Under the pieces are notes generated by a model that saw only the letters and a program-made list of their open reading frames with translations, had not been told where the DNA came from and searched no databases. The position numbers and the translations under genes are program-made. From Planctomicrobium piriforme (GTDB lineage: Bacteria; Planctomycetota; Planctomycetia; Planctomycetales; Planctomycetaceae), in NCBI GenBank assembly GCA_945860955.1, contig CAMATH010000005.1, forward strand, positions 44,813-108,812: 64,000 nt of DNA. Direction: 5' to 3'. Of the stretch, positions 51,930-61,050 are shown piece after piece (positions within the stretch are counted from its first letter, which is position 1; each line of letters opens with the position of its first letter).

Positions 51930-52958
51930 TTAGAACGCCGGGATCACCGGCGGATCATTCTGAAAAAAGTCCGCCAGAATCTCGCGAAATCTCGCTCGGT
52001 CGTGCTGCACACAGGGATCGTGCGTGCAGCCGGCGAAGACTTCCACCTTGGGCGAGGTCGGCAAATTGCGGGCGATCTCCTCGAGATCACTTTGATGCAC
52101 CCGCGGATCGTCCGCACCGCGCAACAACAGAACAGGGCAGGTGACGTCGCGGGCGTAATCGACCGGATTGTGTTCGAACGCGTTCATTCCCAACTGCACG
52201 CTCCCCCAGAACAGAAGCAGCTCCGCCGTCGGAAATCGGGGTGCCCCCACCAGATCACAACGCCGGCGAATCGCTGTCGACATTCGGTCGAAGGGGCATT
52301 CCAGAATCGCGCCGACCGGCTTGATCTGGCCACGCGATATCCCCCGCAGGGCGGCGACCGCCCCCATTGAGCGGCCATACAGATAAATCGGCCTGCCTCG
52401 CGCCTCTTCGGACACAGTCGCCCACACCGCCTCCAGATCCTCCGCCTCTTCGACCCCCAGCGAGGTGTGACTGGCGCTCGATCCGCCGCTCCCCCGAAAG
52501 TCCACCAGCATCACATCGTAGCCGAGTTCGTGGAACACCTCGGTCTGTGTCAACAGCTTCGATTTGCAGTCGCCATAACCATGCAGGGCGATCACAAATC
52601 CCCTCGATTCCAAGGCGGGCACCCACCACAATTCGAGCTTGACTCCCGGTCCCACCTCGACGGTGCGTTCGGAATATTCCAGTCCATGGTCGACCGGTGT
52701 CTCGTGATTCTCCGGACGGGGGACGCTGACGCCAAACAGGCCGTACCAGAGTTTCGCCGGCAACGAGAGATGCTCTGGCCTGGGCATGGGCGGACCGCCC
52801 CGGCTGAAATGCGTCATCGAGCGCGCCTGACAGTACGCGATCACGTTGAACAGCACACACACACCGGCGACGACATAGCCGAGTCGTCGAAGCCAACGTC
52901 GCTTCTTCACTGGTCCAGGAACGGCGACCGGGTCAGGCTGTGGCGCTAGATTCCCCAT
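51930..52958 (-). CDS. Membrane-anchored alpha/beta hydrolase
   Basis: A 342-residue protein from ATG 52958, whose start overlaps the stop of the upstream response regulator by 13 bases. One membrane helix at about 26-44 anchors it. The hydrolase fold shows [14 protein letters not shown] (oxyanion region, about 122), the nucleophile elbow GRSMGA (Ser at about 198), [11 protein letters not shown] (Asp, about 288) and CTHDPC (His, about 312). The family includes esterases and acyl transferases; the substrate is unknown. Overlap with the NtrC-like gene suggests it is part of the same operon, so it may be a downstream target or an accidental neighbour. Confidence 0.78.
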   Translation of the reverse strand: MGNLAPQPDPVAVPGPVKKRRWLRRLGYVVAGVCVLFNVIAYCQARSMTHFSRGGPPMPRPEHLSLPAKLWYGLFGVSVPRPENHETPVDHGLEYSERTVEVGPGVKLELWWVPALESRGFVIALHGYGDCKSKLLTQTEVFHELGYDVMLVDFRGSGGSSASHTSLGVEEAEDLEAVWATVSEEARGRPIYLYGRSMGAVAALRGISRGQIKPVGAILECPFDRMSTAIRRRCDLVGAPRFPTAELLLFWGSVQLGMNAFEHNPVDYARDVTCPVLLLRGADDPRVHQSDLEEIARNLPTSPKVEVFAGCTHDPCVQHDRARFREILADFFQNDPPVIPAF

Positions 52959-54364
52959 TCCTTGATCTTTCGATACAGCGTCCGCTCGCCAATCCCCAGC
53001 ACCTTGGCCGCCTCTTCGCGATTCCCCTGTGTCGCTTCCAGCGTGCGCTGAATGTAGTACTTTTCGATCTCTTCCAACGTATGCCCCATCAGGGAATCGC
53101 TCCCCCGAATCGGAACAACGCTCCGCTCAACGTCGGCCGGCACGTTGTGTAGCGGAGGAATATCGTCGGGCAGATCATCAATGTCGAGCAGGCCATCCAG
53201 ATCGACCACCAGCATCCGTTCCACCGTGTTCCGCAACTGCCGAATGTTCCCAGGCCAATCGTAGGCGATCAGCGCCGACCGGGCCGCCTTCGAAAACCCT
53301 TGAATCTGCTTTGTGTGCCGGTTGAGCATTTCCCGCAGGAAATGGTCCATCAACAACGGCAGGTCCATCTTCCGCTCACGCAATGGCGGCAGAAAGACGT
53401 TGACGACATTCAGGCGGTAATACAGGTCTTTGCGAAATGACCCCTTGGCGACCATCTCTTTCATGTCGGCATTGGTCGCCGCCACCAGCCGCACGTTGAC
53501 GCGAACCTGCTCGTTCGCCCCCACCCGCGTGATATGCCCGTCTTCGAGAACGCGCAGCAGTTTGATCTGCGTGTTCATCGGCATTTCACCCACCTCGTCC
53601 AGGAACAGCGTCCCGCCATTGGCGAACTCAAACTGCCCGACGCGGCGCCGCTCGGCTCCGGTGAAAGATCCCTTTTCGTGCCCGAACAATTCACTTTCCA
53701 GAATACTTTCGGACAGAGCCGAGATGTTGAGTGGAACGAACGGCTTGCTCTTCCGCCGACTGTTCTGGTGGATCGCGCGGGCGACCAGTTCTTTCCCTGT
53801 GCCGTTCTCTCCTTGAATCAACACCGTGCTGTCGGTCGGGGCGATCTGCTGCAACTGAGTGATCAGCCGATGCATTTGCGGGCTGTTTCCAATCACCCCT
53901 TCAAACCCAAATTTCTCATCCAGCCTGCGATTCAGCTCGGCGGTCTGGCGGATCAGTCGCAGGCGCTCCGACGCCTTTTCCACAGCGGCCCGCAATTCAT
54001 GGATATCGAGGGGCTTGGTGAGATAGGTGTAGGCTCCGTGCTGCATCGCGGTGACCGCGGAATTGATCGAGCCATGCCCGGTCAGCAGGATCACTTCCGC
54101 GTCGGGGAGTTCCTCTTTAGTCTTGCGAAGAATCGCCAGCCCGTCGACGTCCGCCATGCGCAGATCGGTGATGACGACATCGAACGTGTCGCTCTCGATC
54201 AGGCTGGCGCCGCGGGGACCGGAATTGGCGACCGTGCACTCGTAACGGCCGCTCCGTTCCAGGCTCTCCGCGACCGCCTCGGCGTGCGACTCGTCATCGT
54301 CGACGATCAGCACACGGATCGGCATGGCGGTCGATTCAACCGCCTGTTCTGCGGGGACATTCAT
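52946..54364 (-). CDS. NtrC-type sigma-54-dependent response regulator
   Basis: A 472-residue protein from ATG 54364. Domains in order: a receiver (about 15-130) with VDDDE, phospho-acceptor DLRMADVDG and the LTKPLD lysine; an AAA+ sigma-54 interaction domain (about 150-380) with Walker [21 protein letters not shown] and the sigma-54 contact loop GSFTGAE, which is GSFTGA instead of the usual GAFTGA; and a C-terminal Fis-type helix-turn-helix ([21 protein letters not shown]). Phosphorylation by the kinase encoded just upstream (ATGA overlap) should trigger ATP-driven opening of sigma-54 promoters. Its targets are not known. Confidence 0.92.
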   Translation of the reverse strand: MNVPAEQAVESTAMPIRVLIVDDDESHAEAVAESLERSGRYECTVANSGPRGASLIESDTFDVVITDLRMADVDGLAILRKTKEELPDAEVILLTGHGSINSAVTAMQHGAYTYLTKPLDIHELRAAVEKASERLRLIRQTAELNRRLDEKFGFEGVIGNSPQMHRLITQLQQIAPTDSTVLIQGENGTGKELVARAIHQNSRRKSKPFVPLNISALSESILESELFGHEKGSFTGAERRRVGQFEFANGGTLFLDEVGEMPMNTQIKLLRVLEDGHITRVGANEQVRVNVRLVAATNADMKEMVAKGSFRKDLYYRLNVVNVFLPPLRERKMDLPLLMDHFLREMLNRHTKQIQGFSKAARSALIAYDWPGNIRQLRNTVERMLVVDLDGLLDIDDLPDDIPPLHNVPADVERSVVPIRGSDSLMGHTLEEIEKYYIQRTLEATQGNREEAAKVLGIGERTLYRKIKEWGI

Positions 54365-55101
54365 GGAACGGAGGAGTCCGGAGCGGGAGGAATGGCGATT
54401 GTGAATCGGGTGCCGCGACCGGGGGCGCTATCCACCGAAATCCGTCCCCCATGTGACTCCACGATTCTGCGAACGGTCGGAAGGCCCAATCCCGTACCGC
54501 CTGGCTTGGTCGAAAAGAACACCTTCTTGAAGATGTTCTTGACGGTCTCTTCGTTCATCCCCGAGCCGTTGTCGATCAGTGACAATTCCAGCCACCCATC
54601 GCGCACACAGGTTTGCAATTCCAGCAAGCCTCCTTTGGGCATTGCCTGGAGTGCGTTCCGCGAGAGGTTGAAGAGGGCCTGCCGAAAGAGAGTCAGGTCG
54701 AGCATCACCGGAGGCAGGTCCGTCCCCAGGTGCGGACTGATTTCGACGTCGGCGGCTGAGGCTTCGGTCTGGTAAAAGTCGACGAACTGCCGAACCTGCT
54801 CGTTCAGATCGGTTCGCTCGAGATCGATTTCACCGACTCGAATGAACCGCAAAAAATCTTCGAGAATTGTCTCAAGATGCCCACACTCCCGCTGGACCGT
54901 CTGCAGCTTGCGAAGCATGCGACGGTCGCGGGGAGAATCCCCCTGCGCGATATCCTCAACCAGAAGTTCAAGGTTGAGGGAAATCGTCGACAGGGGATTT
55001 CGAATTTCGTGCGCCAGCCCACCGGCCAAGGCGGCGATCTGGGCGTACTGGTCTACCAGACGCTGTCGTTCGTCGTCCGCCAGGGGAACCTCGGCAGACA
55101 T
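54361..55101 (-). CDS. Soluble sensor histidine kinase (NtrB-like partner)
   Basis: The ATG at 55101 follows GGGAG by seven bases; a GTG at 55158 is rejected because it would overlap pnp. The 246-residue protein has no membrane helix, so it senses a cytoplasmic signal. The H-box [14 protein letters not shown] (His at about 31) is followed by the ATPase domain with [10 protein letters not shown] (N-box), LIDNGSGM (G1) and [13 protein letters not shown] (G2). It overlaps the regulator gene by four bases and starts 22 bases after pnp, so it may be read through from rpsO-pnp. No PAS or other input domain is present apart from ~20 N-terminal residues, so the signal is unclear. Confidence 0.9.
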   Translation of the reverse strand: MSAEVPLADDERQRLVDQYAQIAALAGGLAHEIRNPLSTISLNLELLVEDIAQGDSPRDRRMLRKLQTVQRECGHLETILEDFLRFIRVGEIDLERTDLNEQVRQFVDFYQTEASAADVEISPHLGTDLPPVMLDLTLFRQALFNLSRNALQAMPKGGLLELQTCVRDGWLELSLIDNGSGMNEETVKNIFKKVFFSTKPGGTGLGLPTVRRIVESHGGRISVDSAPGRGTRFTIAIPPAPDSSVP

Positions 55102-55123
55102 GGCGCACTCCCGAGTTTCCTGG

Positions 55124-57280
55124 TCACGAACTCGCGTCGTCGCTGTCAGTGTCGCCACCTCCCGCCAGCTCGGCGAGCGCCGCCTTGCGAGAGAGCTTTA
55201 CCCGGTTCTGATCGTCCACCGCGATCACCTTCACCTGCACCTTGTCACCCTCTTTGCAGATGTCGAGCACGGACTTGACGTAACCGTCAGCGAGTTCACT
55301 GATGTGACACAACCCGTCTTTGCCAGGAACGATTTCGATGAACGCACCGAAATCCTTCACCGAGCTGACGGTTCCGTTGTAGATCTTTCCGACCTTGATC
55401 TCTTCGGTGAGCGCCTCGACCCGGCCGACGGCGTCTTCAACACCCGCCTGATCAAAGCCAGAAATCGTCACCCAACCCGAATCGTCGACGTCGAGAGTGG
55501 TCTTCGTCTCTTCCTGGATGGCGCGAATGGTCTTGCCACCCGGGCCGATCAGCAGACCGATCTTCGCCGGATCGATCTGACGACGGACCAGCCGGGGAGC
55601 GTGAGCGGAAATCTCTTTACGAGGCCGCTGAATCGCCGCCAACATCGAACGCAACAGACTCAGCCGGGCTTCCTTCGCCTGTGCGAGAGTGCCGCGAATG
55701 ATCTCTTCGTTGATTCCGTCGATCTTCAGGTCGAGCTGGATCCCGGTGACCCCCTTGCCCGTTCCTGCGATCTTGAAATCCATGTCGCCGTAGTGGTCTT
55801 CGTCGCCAATGATGTCGGTCAGAAGCACATACTTGCTTCCTTCCTTCACCAAGCCAATCGAAATCCCCGCGACCGGTTGACGAATCGGAACACCCGCGTC
55901 CATCAGGGCGAGCGTGGCGCCACAGACACTCGCCATCGAGCTGGAACCGTTCGATTCCATGATGTCCGAGATGACGCGGATCGTGTAGGGGAACTTGTCG
56001 GCGCCGGGGAGAACCCGTTCCACCGAACGCTCGGCCAAGGCACCATGACCCATTTCACGACGGCCAGGCCCACGGATTGGCTTACACTCACCCACCGAGT
56101 ACGGAGGAAAGTAATAGTCGAGCATGAACTTCTTGGTGGTCTCGGGAAACAACCCGTCGACCCGTTGCTCATCCCGAACGGTTCCCAGAGTCACGGTGAC
56201 CAGGGCCTGCGTTTCGCCACGGGTGAACAGAGCCGACCCGTGAACGCGGGGAATGGCCCCTGCGGAGCAAGAAACGTCGCGCAGATCGGCCGCACCGCGA
56301 CCATCGGGTCGACGTCCTTCGAGCGCCAGATCGCGGACGACCCGGGATACCACTTCCGACATTGCGTGGTCGAACTGTGCGACCGTGGCGCCATCGGCGG
56401 TTGTCACAGCCCCAGCGGGAAACAGCTTTTCCTTCCAGGCTTTCTTGACATTCGAGACCGCTTCGGCGCGATCCTGCTTGCCGACGACCGACTTCGCTTC
56501 TTTGACCTGAGCGTACGCTTCGTTTTTGAGTCGGGCGATGAGGGGGTTGGCGGGAGGGGCGACGTAGGGAGTGCGGACGACCCCCGCTTTTTTCACCAGT
56601 TCCGACTGCAGATCGCAGATTTCCTGGATCGCGCGGTGGCCAAACATCAGGGCGTCGGCCATCTGCTCTTCGGGGAGCTGGTCTCCGAAGCCTTCGATCA
56701 TCAAAATGGAAGCCTTCGTGCCGGCGACTACCAGGTCGAGAGCGCTGGTCTTCAATTGCTCCTGAGTCGGCATCAGGACAAATTCGCCGTCGATCAAACC
56801 GACTCGAACCGCCGACAGGGGGCCATTAAAAGGAATGTGGCCGGCGACCGACAGACTGGCGCTGGCACCAATAATGGCGAGAACGTCGGGGTCGTTGTCG
56901 GTGTCACAGGCGAGAACATTCGCCATCACCTGGACTTCGTCGAAATACCCCTCGGGGAAGAGCGGGCGAATCGGGCGGTCGGTCAGCCGCGCCGTCAGAA
57001 CTTCTTTTAACGTCGGGCGCCCTTCCCGCTTAATAAAGCCCCCGGGAAACTTACCTGCCGCCGCCACACGCTCCCGGTAGTCAACCGTCAACGGAAAGAA
57101 ATCAATCCCCGGACGAGGAGGGCCGTCTTGGCAGGCGACGAAGACAACTGTCTCTCCGTACTGCACCACCACTGCCCCGGCGGCCTGTTTCGCCATCTCC
57201 CCCGTTGTCAGACTGAGCTTCCTTCCCCCTACCTCACGTTCAACCGTTACTTTCACATCCGTCACTTTCACTGTGCACAC
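55124..57280 (-). CDS. pnp: Polynucleotide phosphorylase (PNPase)
   Basis: A 718-residue protein, the usual PNPase length. The start is taken at GTG 57280, but several in-frame GTG codons follow closely (57271 and later) and the true one is uncertain; none has a good ribosome site. Two RNase PH domains are present (AAGKFPGGFIKREGRPT; GSALFTRGETQALVTVTLG; GDMDFKIAGTGKGVTG), then a KH domain (LIGPGGKTIRAIQEET) and an S1 domain (GTVSSVKDFGAFIEIVPGKDG). It degrades RNA 3' to 5' using phosphate. It follows rpsO, the classic arrangement, 32 bases apart. The C terminus ends in a short acidic, Gly/Asp/Ser-rich tail. Confidence 0.95.
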   Translation of the reverse strand: MCTVKVTDVKVTVEREVGGRKLSLTTGEMAKQAAGAVVVQYGETVVFVACQDGPPRPGIDFFPLTVDYRERVAAAGKFPGGFIKREGRPTLKEVLTARLTDRPIRPLFPEGYFDEVQVMANVLACDTDNDPDVLAIIGASASLSVAGHIPFNGPLSAVRVGLIDGEFVLMPTQEQLKTSALDLVVAGTKASILMIEGFGDQLPEEQMADALMFGHRAIQEICDLQSELVKKAGVVRTPYVAPPANPLIARLKNEAYAQVKEAKSVVGKQDRAEAVSNVKKAWKEKLFPAGAVTTADGATVAQFDHAMSEVVSRVVRDLALEGRRPDGRGAADLRDVSCSAGAIPRVHGSALFTRGETQALVTVTLGTVRDEQRVDGLFPETTKKFMLDYYFPPYSVGECKPIRGPGRREMGHGALAERSVERVLPGADKFPYTIRVISDIMESNGSSSMASVCGATLALMDAGVPIRQPVAGISIGLVKEGSKYVLLTDIIGDEDHYGDMDFKIAGTGKGVTGIQLDLKIDGINEEIIRGTLAQAKEARLSLLRSMLAAIQRPRKEISAHAPRLVRRQIDPAKIGLLIGPGGKTIRAIQEETKTTLDVDDSGWVTISGFDQAGVEDAVGRVEALTEEIKVGKIYNGTVSSVKDFGAFIEIVPGKDGLCHISELADGYVKSVLDICKEGDKVQVKVIAVDDQNRVKLSRKAALAELAGGGDTDSDDASS

Positions 57281-57312
57281 CTGGTGTTTCTGATGTCAGA
57301 CCACCCCCTCCG

Positions 57313-57582
57313 CTACTTGCGGAGCTGGAGTCGCCCGATGATGGAGAGATACTTTTCCTGCGCATGACGCCGCAGATAGTCGAGCAGCCGCCGACGGCGA
57401 CTGACGAGCATCAACAGACCCCGCCGGCTGGAGTGGTCCTTCGGATGGACCGTCAAATGAGCCGTCAACTCCTCAATGCGATGGGTCAGCATCGCCACCT
57501 GAACTTCAGGCGAACCGGTGTCCGAATCGGTTCGTCGATAGTCCTGGATGATCTCCGTCTTCCGCTCTTTCGTGATCGACAT
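57313..57582 (-). CDS. rpsO: 30S ribosomal protein S15
   Basis: An 89-residue protein with the full S15 signature: QDYRRTDSDTGSPEVQVAML, LTAHLTVHPKDHSSRRGLL and VSRRRRLLDYLRRH in short parts. S15 binds 16S rRNA early in small-subunit assembly. It is the first gene of the rpsO-pnp pair. The upstream 319-bp gap to the GspE-like gene should hold its promoter, but none was clear; no other gene is seen in that gap. Confidence 0.97.
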   Translation of the reverse strand: MSITKERKTEIIQDYRRTDSDTGSPEVQVAMLTHRIEELTAHLTVHPKDHSSRRGLLMLVSRRRRLLDYLRRHAQEKYLSIIGRLQLRK

Positions 57583-57901
57583 GTCTTCTTGTACCTGCCT
57601 GTGTAGCCGGTGGCTGCTGGGAACAGAAACGTCACGCAGCAGTCACGGACTGCAAACGCACGACCTTTCGCTGTTAGTCAGATTTCTATCTGTTCGGCCA
57701 ATACTGTAACATCCCTGCGGGAATATTCAACGGTAAACGGAATCTCACTGGGCTCACCCCTCCGCCGGCCGGGCAATTCCCCCAGATTCTGAGTTTTTCA
57801 TTCGCATCTGATGCTGTTTCTGAGTATATTTCCACGGGTGGCGCTGCCGTGGCGCGACCCCGCCGGCGTCCCCATTCCGTCCATCGTCAGAGGGAGATGA
57901 C

Positions 57902-59797
57902 GTGATCTCTGGTCGCACAAGAGTGTGGTGGCTGTTGCTGCTCGGATGCCTTTTCACGGCTCCAGCGTTTGCGCAATACCCCCCGACCGACGGCGCTGGC
58001 GCTCCCCCATTCGGGGAACCCGCCGACGGACAGGCGGGGGCCGCTCAGCCCGTCGCTCCCCAATCTGCCGCTGTTGCGCCGTCCGCCAGCTCCAGCGATC
58101 GCTATCCCCGATCGCCCGGGGGGTTTGTCCGCGGGAACATGCGCGATCCGCGCGGGGCGGCCTCAAGGGGGACAGGGGCTGGCTGGTACATCAGCCTGTT
58201 TCGTTTCGCCCCCCTGCTCGCCCTGTTCTTTCTCTGGACGCATACCACCAACTGGGTCGACGACGATTCCCAATCGCTCAAACTCGACGCGGGGAACTGG
58301 AATCTCGCCGTTCTCGCGGGAGGGGCGATTGGACTGCTCGCGGGGGTCACCGTCCCCTTTTTCGGATTGGGGCTCTTGGGGTCGATTCTCGCCTACGGGC
58401 TCCCTCTGGGACTGTACGTGAAGGAACGCAACGATCGCGTTCCCGACTCGGCCAAGGTGATGACGCCGGCGCACATTCAGTCGCTCATCATTCGCGCCGC
58501 CGCCCGCTTTGGCATCAATATCGCCCCCAACAAAGGAGCCCGCGACAGCGCCCTTGGCCCTCCCATCCGGTTCATCGGGAAGTCGGTCTCAGGTCGTGGC
58601 GAAGACGACAGTCGATCGAAACAGGCCGAAAAATCCCGTGGGTTTGTCGCCGCCAAAGAATTGATCTACGACGCCATCATGCGCCGGGCGACCGACGTCC
58701 ACCTGGAACCCAAAGAAGACGAATTCGCCGTCCGGTACCGCATCGACGGCGTGATGTACCCCGCCGAGCCGTTCGACCGGGCGATGGGCGAATCCATCAT
58801 CAATATCTTTAAGGTGTTGGGGGCGATGGATATCACCGAGAAACGCAAGTCGCAGGACGGAAGTTTCAAGGCGATTCTCGAGAAACGCAAGATCGACTTC
58901 CGTGCGGCGTCCCAGGGAACGCGCGAAGGCGAGAAGCTGAGTGTGCGTATTCTCGACCAGTCGCAATCGGTCTCCAAGATTCTGCAACTGGGGATGCGCA
59001 AACAGATGCAGGATCAGATCCGCGAGGTGATCAATCAGCCTCATGGAATGTTCCTCTCCTGCGGTCCCACCGGTGCGGGCAAATCGACGACGCTGTACGC
59101 GATTCTCAACGACATCGACGCGATGCAGCAGAACATCATCACCGTCGAAGACCCGATCGAATACACCATTCCCAACGTCCAGCAGATTGAAGTCAATCTG
59201 AAGGGGGGCAACACGTTCGCCAGTGCGCTCCGCAGTATCCTTCGACAAGATCCCGACGTGATCATGATCGGGGAAATCCGCGACGCCGAAACGGCGAAAA
59301 TCGCCTGCCAGGCGGCCAACACGGGGCACATGGTCTTCTCGACCGTCCACGCCAACGACACGATCAGCGCCCTGTACCGCATGCTCGATCTGGGGATTGA
59401 GCCGTTCATGCTGGCGTCGGCGATCACCGGCGTCCTCGGCCAACGGCTGGTTCGCAAACTGTGCGATGACTGCAAGCAGGCGTATCAGCCCAAGCCGGAA
59501 TTGTGCAAAAAGCTCGGCCTCCCTTCCGAGAAAATCGACGCCTTCCACCGCCCACCCGACGACGAGAACAATCCCTGCCCCACCTGCGGCGGGCTCGGTT
59601 ACAAGGGTCGGCAGGGGGTCTTCGAATTGTTGATCATCAACGAGCGATTGCGGGACATGATCCGCGAAAACGCCCAGGTGTCCGCGGTTCGTGCCGAGGC
59701 CCGCAAGAACGGAATGCTCTACATGAGCGAAGAGGGCTTGCGACTGGTCGTCAAAGGGGCGACCTCGCTCGCCGAGCTGCAGGCGAACGTCAAGTAG
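57902..59797 (+). CDS. GspE/PilB-type secretion ATPase with N-terminal signal peptide and membrane helices
   Basis: GTG start at 57902 with GGGAG seven bases upstream; 631 residues. The first 25 residues look like a cleavable Sec signal peptide (RVWWLLLLGCLFTAPAFAQ). A Pro/Ala-rich linker follows, then three membrane helices (about 95-115, 134-152, 153-173), which would put the rest in the cytoplasm. The ATPase half is a normal GspE/PilB: Walker A GPTGAGKST at 388-396, Asp box VEDPIE, Walker B IMIGEIRDAETA, His box TVHANDT, and a four-cysteine zinc motif (CDDC, CPTCGG). Known GspE/PilB ATPases are soluble, so the N-terminal half is unusual. A CvpA-like membrane protein gene follows 98 bases later. 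Confidence 0.88.
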   Translation: MISGRTRVWWLLLLGCLFTAPAFAQYPPTDGAGAPPFGEPADGQAGAAQPVAPQSAAVAPSASSSDRYPRSPGGFVRGNMRDPRGAASRGTGAGWYISLFRFAPLLALFFLWTHTTNWVDDDSQSLKLDAGNWNLAVLAGGAIGLLAGVTVPFFGLGLLGSILAYGLPLGLYVKERNDRVPDSAKVMTPAHIQSLIIRAAARFGINIAPNKGARDSALGPPIRFIGKSVSGRGEDDSRSKQAEKSRGFVAAKELIYDAIMRRATDVHLEPKEDEFAVRYRIDGVMYPAEPFDRAMGESIINIFKVLGAMDITEKRKSQDGSFKAILEKRKIDFRAASQGTREGEKLSVRILDQSQSVSKILQLGMRKQMQDQIREVINQPHGMFLSCGPTGAGKSTTLYAILNDIDAMQQNIITVEDPIEYTIPNVQQIEVNLKGGNTFASALRSILRQDPDVIMIGEIRDAETAKIACQAANTGHMVFSTVHANDTISALYRMLDLGIEPFMLASAITGVLGQRLVRKLCDDCKQAYQPKPELCKKLGLPSEKIDAFHRPPDDENNPCPTCGGLGYKGRQGVFELLIINERLRDMIRENAQVSAVRAEARKNGMLYMSEEGLRLVVKGATSLAELQANVK

Positions 59798-59894
59798 CGG
59801 GTCGCCCCGCCCCTCGGTAAAAGGGGGCCAGGCGACAGCGGAACTCTGGATCAGAACTTAAACTCGAACGCTGGCTTCACCCGGTTAAATCACG

Positions 59895-60575
59895 ATGGAC
59901 GCGATGTTTGGGTTCGTGCTGCTGTTGATCTTTGGCGCGGTGGCGTGGTGCGTCGCCAGCGAAGGGGCGTGGGGAGCGATTCTGCACTTTTTCTGTGTGC
60001 TGTTCGCGGGCCTGCTGGCGATGAATTTTTTCGAGGTGGTCGCGCCGGCACTGGAAGGGATGGGGCGAAAAGTCGCGCCGTACGCCGACTTTGTCGCGTT
60101 GGTTGGCCTATTCTCGCTGTTTGTGTTTCTGTTTCGCCTCGGGACAGAACATCTCGCGCCGACACAAATCGAATTGGACTCTCGGCTGTACGAAGTGATC
60201 CGCTGGGTCTGGGCTGCGGCCAGTGGCTACCTGACCATGGCGATCCTCCTGACGGCGATGCATACCGCTCCGTTGCCCCGCGAGTTCATGGGCTTCAAAC
60301 CCGAAGCGCGGAATTTCTTCGACATCTCAGCCCCCGATCGGCAATGGCTGGGATTCACCCAGTGGGTCTCCGAGAATGTGCTGTGGTCCGGACGGGTGTT
60401 TGACGCACCGATCGCCAAAGTCGACGGCACGACCCAGCAGGTCTGGCCGTCGTTCCCGATCCGCTACGCCACCAAACGGCAGGATTACGCCGGTGGCCGA
60501 AAGCCCAAACCGCCAACCTCCGTCTCCCCGGCCGGCGGACAGCAACCGGTTCAGGGTGGGCAGTCGGTGTTTTAG
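59895..60575 (+). CDS. CvpA-family membrane protein
   Basis: A 226-residue protein from ATG 59895. Four hydrophobic segments (about 5-22, 27-46, 62-82, 103-122) with the CvpA-like plan of a short N-terminal domain rich in Gly/Phe/Ala and a polar C-terminal tail. CvpA was named for colicin V production; related proteins act in envelope functions. The C-terminal ~60 residues are Pro/Gly/Gln-rich and not conserved. It follows the GspE-like gene on the same strand and may be cotranscribed, though 97 bases separate them. The assignment is by layout and short motifs only. Confidence 0.65.
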   Translation: MDAMFGFVLLLIFGAVAWCVASEGAWGAILHFFCVLFAGLLAMNFFEVVAPALEGMGRKVAPYADFVALVGLFSLFVFLFRLGTEHLAPTQIELDSRLYEVIRWVWAAASGYLTMAILLTAMHTAPLPREFMGFKPEARNFFDISAPDRQWLGFTQWVSENVLWSGRVFDAPIAKVDGTTQQVWPSFPIRYATKRQDYAGGRKPKPPTSVSPAGGQQPVQGGQSVF

Positions 60576-60652
60576 CCGTTGTCAAAAATCGTCTGTGTTT
60601 TCTCAAACCACGAAATTGATCTTGGACAGGCACTTAGTCGTTGTCCACAAAC

Positions 60653-61034
60653 TCACCTCCACTGCGGCGCAGCCGCCGGTCGCATCCCGTTTGGGATGCA
60701 TTCCAGTAGCGGGGGGTCGCAGCGCAGCGGAGACCCCCCGGGTAGGGTTGTTGAATTGTGTGCATCCCGGAGGGATGCCAGAAGCGTAGTTGCCGTGTGA
60801 GACTCTCGCATGGGTATCAGTGTTTCGCGGCATACGAAAGAATCGCTCTCCCGCCTGCCTGACAGCGGGAAATTAAGAATCGTGACCGAAATAGCCGACC
60901 ACGATTCTGGCATCCCTCCGGGATGCTGTTCCAGACACGCCGCTTCCCGGGGGTCTGCGCTTCGCTTCGACCCCCGGCTACTTTATGGCATCCCGTTCGG
61001 GATGTGACGGCGGCTGCGCCGCGATGAACCCTAC
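60653..61034 (-). repeat. 380-bp dispersed element B, copy 2
   Basis: This is the inverted copy of 40759-41139, about 90% identical by eye over about 380 bp. It lies between two convergent genes (CvpA-like and anti-sigma), exactly the setting of copy 1. Its arms form the same GCATCCC/GGGATGC and CCGGGGGTC/GACCCCC hairpins. Confidence 0.85.
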
Positions 61035-61050
61035 ATTCAATGAGAAGATG

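Noticed and set aside
54842..57010. 722-codon plus-strand frame across pnp and the histidine kinase
   Set aside because: Antisense to two certain genes, no domain, no ribosome site.
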